Assembly: GCA_021797225.1 (NCBI GenBank)
Contig: JAKAAE010000041.1
Location: forward strand, 1 to 11,820
Origin: Thermoplasmata archaeon
GTDB lineage: Archaea; Thermoplasmatota; Thermoplasmata; Thermoplasmatales; Thermoplasmataceae
DNA: 11,820 nt
Direction of reading: 5' to 3'
The position numbers and the translations under genes are program-made. Below, piece after piece: positions 1 to 7,171 of the stretch. The stretch's first letter is position 1. Every line of letters begins with the position of its first letter. The notes beneath the pieces are model-generated. The model was not told the DNA's origin and searched no databases. It was given only the letters and a program-made list of their open reading frames with translations.

Positions 1-131
1 CTATTGCTGCAATAAATTCTGAAGATGATTTGAAAGGCAGGATTAAGGAAGGCTTTGAGAAACTCTCACGCAGCCTCACATTTGCAAAAAGCTGGATTCC
101 GAGGTTCATGAATCAGAATATAAAAATGTAG
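1..131 (+). CDS. C-terminal fragment of an unidentified protein
   Basis: An open frame enters from the left edge (first full codon at 3) and ends with TAG at 129-131, giving the last 42 residues of a protein. The tail is amphipathic and charged (SEDDLKGRIKEGFEKLSRSL), followed by a short basic end. A helix of this kind is common at the C-terminus of PLP-dependent class I/II aminotransferases, where 'seedleegl.rL' helices close the small domain. The stretch is too short and contains no catalytic residue, so that identification is only a guess. The next gene on the same strand starts 119 bases downstream and has its own promoter-like sequence, so the two are probably separate units. Confidence 0.5.
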   Translation, partial: IAAINSEDDLKGRIKEGFEKLSRSLTFAKSWIPRFMNQNIKM

Positions 132-216
132 GTAATAAACTATAATTATTCTCACTGGATATATACTCCATGAAATAATTACATTGACCTTCTTTTGTGA
201 TATATATTTTATTGAT

Positions 217-226
217 AAATTATTAA
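217..226 (+). promoter_or_regulatory. Possible TATA box of the MFS transporter gene
   Basis: An A/T-only stretch (aaattattaa) lies 25-34 bases before the ATG at 251. No Shine-Dalgarno precedes that ATG; the bases before it are taacttttaa. This is the spacing expected of a leaderless archaeal transcript starting at or next to the start codon. The whole region is AT-rich, so the exact box is uncertain. Confidence 0.35.
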
Positions 227-250
227 TGGTATTTCACACTTAACTTTTAA

Positions 251-1414
251 ATGCGGGAAAATATAGAAAATGCTAGGATAAACCGTTTTACGTATATACT
301 GGGAAGCTCGATTTTCTCGTTTTCTCTGAATTCTACATTGAGATTTTTTATACCTGTATTGATACCTCTCCTGGTTACATCATTAAACATATCCGTTTAC
401 ATGGCCTCACTTTTCATAACTTCTTACTGGATCGGATACACGGTGTTCCAGATTCCGTCAGGAATAATCGCTGACCGTATAGGAGTAGCTAGGGTTGCTA
501 AATTATCGTTCCTTTTGATGATAATAGTTTTCTCCTTTTTTTATTTTGGAAAGAATTCATATTCGGAAATTCTTATAATTCAGTTTTTCCTGGGATGTTT
601 TTCTGCAACAGTATATGTTTCAGATACATCAACTATACAGAAATGGATTCCTGCATCCGGAAGGTCCACTTTTATTGGAATTTATCAAACCGGGTTTTTT
701 ATCGGTGCTTCACTTGGTGAATATTTTATCCTGAGGGGTTTGAATATCAGCTTCAGGTTTCTTTATGTTTCCATTATGGTAGTTCTGGTTATTGCTGCTA
801 TTATTAATTTTATATTTATAAAGGAGCCTGAAAAAAAGAAAACCAAAATTCGTACCAGAATAAATAAAAAAATTTTTTACGTTGCAATGATAAGATTTTC
901 CGCTGGTTTCCTGTATATTGGATTTATTACTCTCTTTACAACGTTCATAGTGTTTGATCATATTGTACCGTATCCCGATGCGTATCTCTATGCCTGGATT
1001 CCGGCAGTAGGTGGTATAATTACATCACCTGTAGGTGGATGGATATCTTCAAAAATAAAACGTGGAAAATCACTGGTTTCTATAATTCCGGTAATAATTC
1101 TAGGAGCCACAATAATATATATTAACTATGCACCTGTTGCTGTAATATTCGGAATCTCATTCCTCTCTGGTATGCTTTACGGACTTTATGCTGGACCTTC
1201 CATGGGCATGGCATCTGATTTCAGCGGTGGTGATCATAATCTGGCATCTGCAAGCAGTATACTCAACTTCAGTTCCCAGATAGGAGGTACAGTATCACCC
1301 CTCATAATCGGGTATTTCTTCTCTATTTATGGAAATTTCCGGCTGGCTTTCATTGTTGTAGCAGTTATATCTATATTAATTGTGCTTATACCCTTAATAA
1401 AGATAAAATTTTAA
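251..1414 (+). CDS. Major facilitator superfamily (MFS) transporter
   Basis: A 387-residue integral membrane protein with the length and hydrophobicity pattern of a 12-helix MFS secondary transporter. After helix 2 (residues 71-78) it has the family's motif A, G-x-x-x-D-R-x-G (GIIADRIG). A weaker copy follows in the second half, in the loop with GGWISSKIKRGKS, as expected from the internal duplication of MFS proteins. A charged central loop around residues 190-205 (KEPEKKKTKIRTRINKK) separates the two six-helix halves. The substrate cannot be read from the sequence. The ATG at 251 is preferred because a TATA-like element sits at leaderless spacing. The stop codon overlaps the stop of the convergent acyl-CoA ligase gene by 3-4 bases, so neither transcript can terminate without entering the other gene. 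Confidence 0.9.
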   Translation: MRENIENARINRFTYILGSSIFSFSLNSTLRFFIPVLIPLLVTSLNISVYMASLFITSYWIGYTVFQIPSGIIADRIGVARVAKLSFLLMIIVFSFFYFGKNSYSEILIIQFFLGCFSATVYVSDTSTIQKWIPASGRSTFIGIYQTGFFIGASLGEYFILRGLNISFRFLYVSIMVVLVIAAIINFIFIKEPEKKKTKIRTRINKKIFYVAMIRFSAGFLYIGFITLFTTFIVFDHIVPYPDAYLYAWIPAVGGIITSPVGGWISSKIKRGKSLVSIIPVIILGATIIYINYAPVAVIFGISFLSGMLYGLYAGPSMGMASDFSGGDHNLASASSILNFSSQIGGTVSPLIIGYFFSIYGNFRLAFIVVAVISILIVLIPLIKIKF

Positions 1415-2919
1415 TATTTTCTGACTCTGAGACTTGCTTTATCGATTTTTCCCACGCTTGTCATGGGTATCTCTTCAATGAAGATGAAATTAACTGGAAT
1501 CCACCATTTCTTGATGTGCCCGGATTCCACCTTTGAATTCATGTGTTCCTTTAATTTCTCAGTATTTATATTTTCCGAGGCTTTAATCCAGGCAACCGGT
1601 TTTTCTCCCCATTTTTCATCTGGAATAGCAGTTACAGCACATATATCTACACCGGGAAATTCGGATATTATGGATTCAAGAATGGATGTAGGTATCCATT
1701 CACCGCCGCTCTTCACAACATCTTTAATCCTGTCCAGTATTTTTATGCCCCCTGTTTCTGTTATAAGCCCCACATCACCTGTCTTAAACCATCCGTCGTC
1801 ATATTCCCCTTCGTCCTTTCGATTAAGGTATTTACCTGGCAGCCAAGGGGCATTAATCCATAGTTCCCCTATGACATTATTTCCTAGTATTTTTCCTGAT
1901 TCATCCCTTACAGATGCACTGACCATGGGAACCGGATGTGTAACAGAACGCAGTGATTCTATATCATTTTCTTTTCCAATTGATATGGACGTTGCCAGCA
2001 TATCGGTACCACCATATATAGTTGAGAATTTTATATTCTTATCCTTGAGTTTTCTGGCTATGCCACTGCTAATGGGCGACCCGCCTATCAACATTTTCAT
2101 TCCATTCAAATGATTTTCAGTATCGTGCGAGAGCAAATCATAAACCATTGTTGGTACGGCATTTAACCATGTAACTTTGTGTTTTTTTATATTAGAGAGA
2201 ATATTTTCCGGGTTATATTTCCCGTTTATTACGTAATTTGCCCCAAGATATGCGGCATGGAAGGCAGAACCCCATGACCATATATGATAAAATGGAATCA
2301 GTGAGAGTATTGTGTCATTGTAATTCAGGGAGGCAGGGGATTGAAACATACCCAGTTGATAGAGTATGCTGAGTGCACCGTTAGCTGCCTTTTCATTGGT
2401 ATAAAGTACCTCCTTCGGCTTTCCCGTGGTTCCGGAGGTAAAGAGTATGGAATAATTGTCTACTCCAGAAGTGATTTCCTCACGGTGCATATCACTGACC
2501 AGCAATTCATCAAATTTAGTGTATTTATTATTCCTTCCAAGTGCTATCACATGATCATTCTGGAATTCTTTTCCTATTCCTGCATTTAAAAAATCATCCG
2601 ATGCAAACATATATTCTGCACCTGATTCTTTTACAGTTTCCATTGCCATATTCCATGGCAGTTTAATATTTACTGGATATATTATTGACCCTGTCATACT
2701 GGCTGCAAAGAGGAGTTCCATGAATTCTAGGGAATTATAATCTGCAACAGCAAACACCGTTCCCTTTGAGATTCCCATTTTATTCATAGATGTAGATATT
2801 TTAGAAACATTCTCATAAAGTCCCCGGTATGTTACTGTTTTTTCAGCTATTACTTTATTTCCAGGGAATAGAACAGCTGCCCGTCTCAGAATCTTTATTA
2901 CATTAAATCCTTCTCCCAT
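1411..2919 (-). CDS. Fatty-acyl-CoA synthetase (AMP-forming, AlkK-like)
   Basis: A 502-residue ANL-superfamily adenylating enzyme, expected to activate a carboxylic (probably fatty) acid to acyl-AMP and then acyl-CoA in the cytoplasm. Visible motifs: the ATP-binding loop TSGTTGKPKEV (161-171), IPFYHIWSWG (208-217) as in medium-chain AlkK-type ligases, YGGTD (302-306), TGD (380-382), the hinge DRIKDVVKSGGEW (396-408), and PMTSVGK (485-491) with the catalytic lysine K491. Two motif positions differ from consensus: the loop ends K-E-V instead of K-G-V, and the usual YGxTE glutamate is aspartate. Both look tolerable, so activity is likely. The ATG at 2919 follows a strong Shine-Dalgarno. The gene lies 8 bases downstream of the acyl-CoA dehydrogenase gene and is surely cotranscribed with it. 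Chain-length specificity is unknown. Confidence 0.9.
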   Translation of the reverse strand: MGEGFNVIKILRRAAVLFPGNKVIAEKTVTYRGLYENVSKISTSMNKMGISKGTVFAVADYNSLEFMELLFAASMTGSIIYPVNIKLPWNMAMETVKESGAEYMFASDDFLNAGIGKEFQNDHVIALGRNNKYTKFDELLVSDMHREEITSGVDNYSILFTSGTTGKPKEVLYTNEKAANGALSILYQLGMFQSPASLNYNDTILSLIPFYHIWSWGSAFHAAYLGANYVINGKYNPENILSNIKKHKVTWLNAVPTMVYDLLSHDTENHLNGMKMLIGGSPISSGIARKLKDKNIKFSTIYGGTDMLATSISIGKENDIESLRSVTHPVPMVSASVRDESGKILGNNVIGELWINAPWLPGKYLNRKDEGEYDDGWFKTGDVGLITETGGIKILDRIKDVVKSGGEWIPTSILESIISEFPGVDICAVTAIPDEKWGEKPVAWIKASENINTEKLKEHMNSKVESGHIKKWWIPVNFIFIEEIPMTSVGKIDKASLRVRKY

Positions 2920-2922
2920 TTT

Positions 2923-2930
2923 ACCACCTA
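2923..2930 (-). promoter_or_regulatory. Shine-Dalgarno of the acyl-CoA synthetase, containing the upstream stop codon
   Basis: On the minus strand the sequence reads TAGGTGGT-AAA-ATG. The TAG is the stop codon of the acyl-CoA dehydrogenase, and its AG is part of the AGGTGG Shine-Dalgarno for the next gene. This arrangement favours translational coupling and fixes the synthetase start at 2919. Confidence 0.75.
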
Positions 2931-4574
2931 ATTTTTCAGGCTCCTTTCCTGCCTTTCAATGTGTATCAGTGATTCACCACTTTCAGGGGCATCCTTATCG
3001 TAATCTTCCTTTTTGACATATCTCTGAAAATATAATTTACCTACTTTTATAAAATCATTGTTACCTGTTTCGTTTCCGATATGGAGAAGCAGAATAGCTG
3101 CCATGGAATTTCCCATTATATCCATTAAATATTTTGCATGGAACTGGGCCTGACTATTATCCATTGATAGAATTTTGTCTATACTGTCACGGAGAAGCAT
3201 GTAACAGGAATCTGCGGTCTCCCTTCCATCACTTATATCTGAAATTATATCCTGGAAGTCAAGCAACATTTTGATGTGTGCTTTTTTCTTCATGATTGCT
3301 TCTAACATGTCCAGAGCCTGTATATTGCTTGCACCTTCCCATATTGGAGTTATCAGTGCCTCCCTGTGCCAGCGTTCTATGGGGAACTCAGACAAGAATC
3401 CGATTCCTCCATGAAGTTCTGTAGCCATCTGGGTAATTATGGATGAAGATTCGGCTGTAATATTTTTCACTATATGGGTCATCAATCTGGTATAATTGTA
3501 ATCATCATCGTATGGTGGTTTTGTTTTTATTGATTTATCGAAAAGGTCTATGGTTTTAAACGTTAGTGCAACGGAACCCTCTAGAAGTATTTCCATATCC
3601 AGCAGGTCCCTTTTTATTCCGGGGTGCTCTAGAAGTAATGATCCAAAAGTTTTCCTTTTCATTGAATAGTAATATGCTTCCAGGTATGCCTTTCTTGCTA
3701 TTCCACACGCAGCTGCAGCGTTATCCAGCCGTGAGACCATAAGGTCCTCGGTGATATAATAAATTGCCTTTCCTGCATCACCGAGCATCTTTGCTTCTGA
3801 ATTTTCCAGTTCTACCTCTCCAGATGGCACACTTTTTGTAGCACTCTTCTCCTTGAGTCTTCTTACCCTATAGTTTAAACTGCCCTCACTATTTTTCCGG
3901 GGAAGAACAAAAAGTGATAAACCCTTGGCACCATGGTTATTGCCGTGAAAGGCCGATGTTAGCGATACATCTGCCAGGCCTGCATTGCTGGCAAAATATT
4001 TATCTCCCTTAAGATACCATAAATTATTTCCGGGTTCTGCCACTGTTTGATTGGCACCCAGATCACTTCCACCCTGTATTTCTGTAAACCATGTTGCACC
4101 AAGTAATAAATTACTGGAGTCCCCGATTAATCCGGAAACGTAATCCCTGAAGCTATCAGGGGCATACTTATGCAATGCATACGCCGTCTGGTGTGTAAGT
4201 GTTATTATGCAGTATATGCCCGGGTCTGCAACAAGATAGCCCATGGCATAATGGTCTATGATGGATTTTCCATGGAAATACGGTCTGTTTATTCCGAATT
4301 CCTTAATGAGCTTCTCTAGTGCGTGCTTTTCTACCGAGTTTATCAGAACACTATCGATCCTTTTACTGTCAATTCCCCACATCTTCAGTACAGGAGGGGA
4401 TATTTTATCTATATAATCAGTGATTTCGTAGAGCTGTTTTCCCGCATAGGCGCCCAGAGAAGAAAGATTCACGCTTTTCCCGGCATAAAATTCCACTATC
4501 TCCCTGAAAGGAAGGTCTATATCATAATGGTTCTTTCCATAAATGTTCGATATATATGAATATGAATCGTCCAT
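2928..4574 (-). CDS. Acyl-CoA dehydrogenase, AidB-like subfamily
   Basis: A flavoprotein of 548 residues from the chosen start. That is longer than the ~380-residue classical acyl-CoA dehydrogenases and close to the ~540-residue AidB type with its extra C-terminal helical domain. Motifs: TEIQGGSD (164-171; compare TEKQGGSD of AidB), a SATKSVPSG stretch, LHGGIGFLSEFPIERWHRE (387-405), and IWEGASNIQ with the glutamate (E413) that serves as catalytic base in dehydrogenases of this superfamily. The expected reaction is FAD-dependent alpha,beta-dehydrogenation of an acyl-CoA, although AidB proteins are also linked to DNA protection in bacteria. The frame extends 26 codons further, to a TTG at 4652. 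I chose the ATG at 4574 because a TATA box lies 21-28 bases before it and the extra residues would be translated from the promoter. First gene of the operon with the acyl-CoA synthetase. Confidence 0.88.
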   Translation of the reverse strand: MDDSYSYISNIYGKNHYDIDLPFREIVEFYAGKSVNLSSLGAYAGKQLYEITDYIDKISPPVLKMWGIDSKRIDSVLINSVEKHALEKLIKEFGINRPYFHGKSIIDHYAMGYLVADPGIYCIITLTHQTAYALHKYAPDSFRDYVSGLIGDSSNLLLGATWFTEIQGGSDLGANQTVAEPGNNLWYLKGDKYFASNAGLADVSLTSAFHGNNHGAKGLSLFVLPRKNSEGSLNYRVRRLKEKSATKSVPSGEVELENSEAKMLGDAGKAIYYITEDLMVSRLDNAAAACGIARKAYLEAYYYSMKRKTFGSLLLEHPGIKRDLLDMEILLEGSVALTFKTIDLFDKSIKTKPPYDDDYNYTRLMTHIVKNITAESSSIITQMATELHGGIGFLSEFPIERWHREALITPIWEGASNIQALDMLEAIMKKKAHIKMLLDFQDIISDISDGRETADSCYMLLRDSIDKILSMDNSQAQFHAKYLMDIMGNSMAAILLLHIGNETGNNDFIKVGKLYFQRYVKKEDYDKDAPESGESLIHIERQERSLKN

Positions 4575-4594
4575 AATGATTAAAGGGTTTTGAG

Positions 4595-4602
4595 TATATA
4601 AA
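4595..4602 (-). promoter_or_regulatory. TATA box of the acyl-CoA dehydrogenase/synthetase operon
   Basis: Minus-strand TTTATATA, within a longer run TATTTTTATATACTC, lies 21-28 bases before the ATG at 4574. This is the canonical archaeal spacing for transcription starting at the A of the start codon. It supports the shorter dehydrogenase start and a leaderless mRNA. Confidence 0.55.
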
Positions 4603-4656
4603 AATATGGAACATACTAAAAATGTAAGTTTATTTTTATGGGAACCGTACAATATT

Positions 4657-5295
4657 TCATGAAATTTTGGCGTTTAAATCGCCTATTATGTCGTACCCGT
4701 GGGATGAAAGGAGGTTATCCAGATGCAACCTGCTGAAACGATCTCTTATTACATTCCGGGAACGGGAAAACAGATTAACATCCGGAGAGTCAGTAAAACC
4801 CTGATTTATAGTAAGTAATTCACCGGAATAAGATCCCATTGCAATATCTCCAGTTATGACAGACCTGTTCTCGTCAATGAGAATCATTTCATCAAGATAT
4901 GGTATCTTATCACCGTCATTCCTATACACTGTAACTCTCTTAGTCTTTAACCAGAAAAGGGACCCTTCTTCATAAATTTTGTAGTTATTTATGCCTTTTT
5001 CTTCGTACATCTTTTTCGGGGAAACGGAAAGAGAATCAGCCTGCAAAGGGACATAAATGGGTATTTGAAGTTTGTATGATAAATATCTTGAACCCCTGGT
5101 ATGGTTCGCCGTTGTGAGTACTATTGCTTCAGCCTTTCCAATTAAGGGCAATGCCTTTTCAAGCCCATGCACATAAGGCGGATCCACAAGAATAATTTCT
5201 TCATCCTTTGAAAGTAAGTGTCCAACCATTTCCCAGTCATATTCAGGATCCTGTGTGCGCCAGGTATATATACCGTTCAGGACAGGTAGAAACAT
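4657..5295 (-). CDS. Metallo-beta-lactamase-fold protein with a degenerate metal site
   Basis: A 212-residue cytoplasmic protein. The order of landmarks follows the MBL fold: ILVDPPYVHG (35-44), then LTTANHTRGS where hydrolases have THGHFDHSG, then ITGDIAMGS with the second-shell aspartate (D149), and a late SSHG (H199). The canonical H-x-H-x-D-H ligands are replaced by T, N, T and R, with a single histidine at an off-register position. Archaeal MBL-like proteins with similar TNxxH-type replacements exist, so this is probably a real subfamily and not a decayed gene. Catalytic function is unclear; it may bind a ligand or use another metal geometry. The frame opens at TTG 5316, but the first ATG, at 5295, is the better start because a TATA box lies 23-34 bases before it. 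Confidence 0.75.
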   Translation of the reverse strand: MFLPVLNGIYTWRTQDPEYDWEMVGHLLSKDEEIILVDPPYVHGLEKALPLIGKAEAIVLTTANHTRGSRYLSYKLQIPIYVPLQADSLSVSPKKMYEEKGINNYKIYEEGSLFWLKTKRVTVYRNDGDKIPYLDEMILIDENRSVITGDIAMGSYSGELLTINQGFTDSPDVNLFSRSRNVIRDRFSRLHLDNLLSSHGYDIIGDLNAKIS

Positions 5296-5317
5296 AAAAA
5301 CAGCATACAGTTTCAAT

Positions 5318-5329
5318 ATTTATATATTA
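5318..5329 (-). promoter_or_regulatory. TATA box of the MBL-fold protein gene
   Basis: Minus-strand TAATATATAAAT lies 23-34 bases before the ATG at 5295, leaderless spacing. It sits directly before the alternative TTG at 5316, which makes that upstream start unlikely. Confidence 0.5.
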
Positions 5330-5375
5330 GGGAAAAATTGCGCCAATAAATAACATGCTTCCACTATCATCCGGG

Positions 5376-5385
5376 GGAAATTTCC
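5376..5385. promoter_or_regulatory. Perfect 10-bp palindrome in the divergent intergenic region (possible operator)
   Basis: GGAAATTTCC is its own reverse complement. It lies roughly midway between the two divergent TATA boxes (5318-5329 and 5435-5444). A second, imperfect dyad (ATGTTAAA at 5393-5400 and TTAAACAT at 5412-5419, one mismatch) lies just before the methyltransferase promoter. Either could bind a dimeric regulator, but short AT-rich palindromes also arise by chance. Confidence 0.25.
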
Positions 5386-5434
5386 ATTTTTAATGTTAAA
5401 AACTTAGTTCGTTAAACATAAGATACTTTATTTC

Positions 5435-5444
5435 TTATATAATA
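5435..5444 (+). promoter_or_regulatory. TATA box of the adenine methyltransferase gene
   Basis: TTATATAATA lies 28-37 bases before the ATG at 5472. No Shine-Dalgarno precedes that ATG, which suggests a leaderless or nearly leaderless transcript and its own promoter, divergent from that of the MBL-fold gene. Confidence 0.45.
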
Positions 5445-5471
5445 ATAAAGCATATAGTTTTACCGGTAATT

Positions 5472-6254
5472 ATGCTGAGAATAATGAAATATCCTGGATC
5501 AAAAACGAGCGTAGTGGAGGATATCCAGAGAATATACGATCAGTGCGGATGCAGTATATTCGTTGATGTTTTTGGCGGATCGGGGTCCGTTGCATTAAAT
5601 ATCCGTTCTAGGGATATAGTTTACAATGATATTAACAGAGATCTTTACATATTATTCACAGCCCTGAAAACCCACTTTCCCCCCTTCTACAGGGCTGCAA
5701 ACGCACTTGCAATGGATAGACAATTATTTTTTGATTACTATGATGGTAGAATTGTGTTGAACAATGAAGACCCAGAAGTTGAAAAAGCATTTTCAATTTT
5801 CTTCAATTTTAATTCTGGTTTCGGAGGTATGGGGGAAACATACGGCAAAAAGGATAAATCACTATACGGAACGTATCGCAAAAATGTATCTAATCTAATT
5901 AAAGCCTCACATTTAATTGGAAAAATGAAGCTAGAGAATATGGACTTCAGGGGATTAATAGAAAAGTATGATTCTTCGGATACATTCTTTTACATCGACC
6001 CTCCTTATCCCGGGAAAAATTGGTACGTGCATAATTTTACGGCGGATGATTTTAAGGAACTGGGTAAAGAGGTAATAGCAATAAAGGGTAAATATGCCAT
6101 GAATTTCAACGCATCAGATGCATTTCCGGTTAAAGTATTCGGCAAACCTTCTTTCGTAAGGGAAGAGCCAAATCATAATGGAAAACCGGATAAAACTGAA
6201 TCCAGAAAAATAGCCTTTTATACAAATATAGTTAAACTCTCAGGAAAATGGTAA
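5472..6254 (+). CDS. DNA adenine-N6 methyltransferase, Dam/D12 class
   Basis: A 260-residue SAM-dependent methyltransferase with the alpha-class order X-I-target domain-IV. It has KYPGSK (6-11, motif X), VDVFGGSGSV (31-40, the SAM-binding motif I), YNDIN with the acidic residue that contacts SAM (D53), and FYIDPPY (173-179, catalytic motif IV, DPPY). It should methylate the N6 of adenine in a short site. Dam relatives recognise GATC, but specificity cannot be read here. No restriction endonuclease gene lies beside it, so it is an orphan within this window and could act in marking, repair or regulation. A second methionine at residue 5 is possible; ATG 5472 fits the TATA spacing better. The gene is probably monocistronic: the following DUF72 gene has its own TATA box. 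Confidence 0.88.
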   Translation: MLRIMKYPGSKTSVVEDIQRIYDQCGCSIFVDVFGGSGSVALNIRSRDIVYNDINRDLYILFTALKTHFPPFYRAANALAMDRQLFFDYYDGRIVLNNEDPEVEKAFSIFFNFNSGFGGMGETYGKKDKSLYGTYRKNVSNLIKASHLIGKMKLENMDFRGLIEKYDSSDTFFYIDPPYPGKNWYVHNFTADDFKELGKEVIAIKGKYAMNFNASDAFPVKVFGKPSFVREEPNHNGKPDKTESRKIAFYTNIVKLSGKW

Positions 6255-6276
6255 TAATAGTTAGCAGTAGTATCAG

Positions 6277-6286
6277 TATAAATTTA
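6277..6286 (+). promoter_or_regulatory. TATA box of the DUF72 gene
   Basis: TATAAATTTA lies 25-34 bases before the ATG at 6311, matching leaderless spacing. It falls inside the 56-base gap after the methyltransferase stop. Confidence 0.5.
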
Positions 6287-6310
6287 TTAAATAATCACAC
6301 ATATTGATAT

Positions 6311-7096
6311 ATGGAATTCAGAACCGGATGCTCGGGCTGGAGTTATGATTTCTGGAGAGGAAAAGTATATGGTCTCTCTGAGACCCAAAATAATTTTTTG
6401 AAAATTTACTCAAAATTGTTCGACACGGTAGAAATTGATTCCACATTCTACGCTGCCCAGGGTGCGGGCACAGTGAGAAAATGGTACGATTCAGTTCCTG
6501 AAAATTTCATCTTTTCTCCGAAAATGCCGAAAAAAATAACACATGATGATCGATTGCAAAACTGTAAAAATGACCTTGATTTTTTCCTTAAAAATATATT
6601 ATTACTCAGGGAAAAACTTGGAATTATACTTATTCAATTACCGCCTGATTTTGTTTTTAACCTAGAAATCATGGAAGGTTTTATTGAAATGCTTCCTCAG
6701 GATATTGAATTTGCGCTTGAATTCAGACATATCTCCTGGTTCAGAAATGAAACGTATTCACTATTGAAAAAATACGGGATAACAATGGCATGGCCCGTTC
6801 TTGATTATGTAAGACCGCCATTGATAAAAACCACGGAAAACCTATACATTCGTTTTCTGGGAAATAAGGAACTAAATAAGAGTCAACTGGGTGAAATCAG
6901 AATCAACCGACATAAAGAAATCAGAAACTGGGTGGACAATATTATGAAAAACAGTTATGGAATAAATACTGCTTTTATTTATGCCAACAACCATTATGAA
7001 GGCTTCTCACCTGAAACTCTTAAATATATAAGGAATGAACTGAGATTGCCGGATCATGTGAAGATGCTTGCAGACAGACAGAAAAAACTGTTCTAA
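6311..7096 (+). CDS. DUF72 family protein (YecE-like TIM barrel)
   Basis: A 261-residue protein with the full set of DUF72 signatures: TGCSGWSYDFW (5-15), VEIDSTFY (40-47, usually VEINSTFY), SPKMPKKITH (69-78), QLPP (109-112), EFRH (137-140), YIRFLG (179-184) and YANNHYEGFSP (224-234). Members form a TIM barrel of the same broad superfamily as xylose isomerase and endonuclease IV. The biochemical function is not established, though nuclease and sugar-processing roles have been suggested. The length is normal, the motifs are intact and the gene looks functional. It is followed by 75 bases of very AT-rich sequence and then by the VirB-like operon, which appears to have a separate promoter, so a shared function is not implied. 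Confidence 0.88.
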   Translation: MEFRTGCSGWSYDFWRGKVYGLSETQNNFLKIYSKLFDTVEIDSTFYAAQGAGTVRKWYDSVPENFIFSPKMPKKITHDDRLQNCKNDLDFFLKNILLLREKLGIILIQLPPDFVFNLEIMEGFIEMLPQDIEFALEFRHISWFRNETYSLLKKYGITMAWPVLDYVRPPLIKTTENLYIRFLGNKELNKSQLGEIRINRHKEIRNWVDNIMKNSYGINTAFIYANNHYEGFSPETLKYIRNELRLPDHVKMLADRQKKLF

Positions 7097-7137
7097 AGTT
7101 ATTATTTGAAAAATATATTATTAATGCTCCAATATAA

Positions 7138-7148
7138 TTAATATTTTA
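7138..7148 (+). promoter_or_regulatory. Candidate TATA box of the VirB-like operon
   Basis: TTAATATTTTA lies 24-34 bases before the ATG at 7172. A second AT block at 7111-7120 (AAATATATTA) would serve the alternative GTG start at 7151. A six-T run at 7155-7160 sits between the DUF72 gene and the ATG and could help terminate the DUF72 transcript. Confidence 0.4.
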
Positions 7149-7171
7149 TAGTGTTTTTTCCATTACCAAAA

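Noticed and set aside
1463..2113. Long plus-strand open frame opposite the acyl-CoA synthetase gene
   Set aside because: It is antisense to a gene with all adenylation motifs; its sequence is serine/proline-rich with no domain and no promoter.
5472..6254. Depletion or clustering of GATC sites as a sign of Dam-type specificity
   Set aside because: By eye about 28 GATC sites are spread across the window. This is not far from what base composition predicts, so nothing can be concluded.
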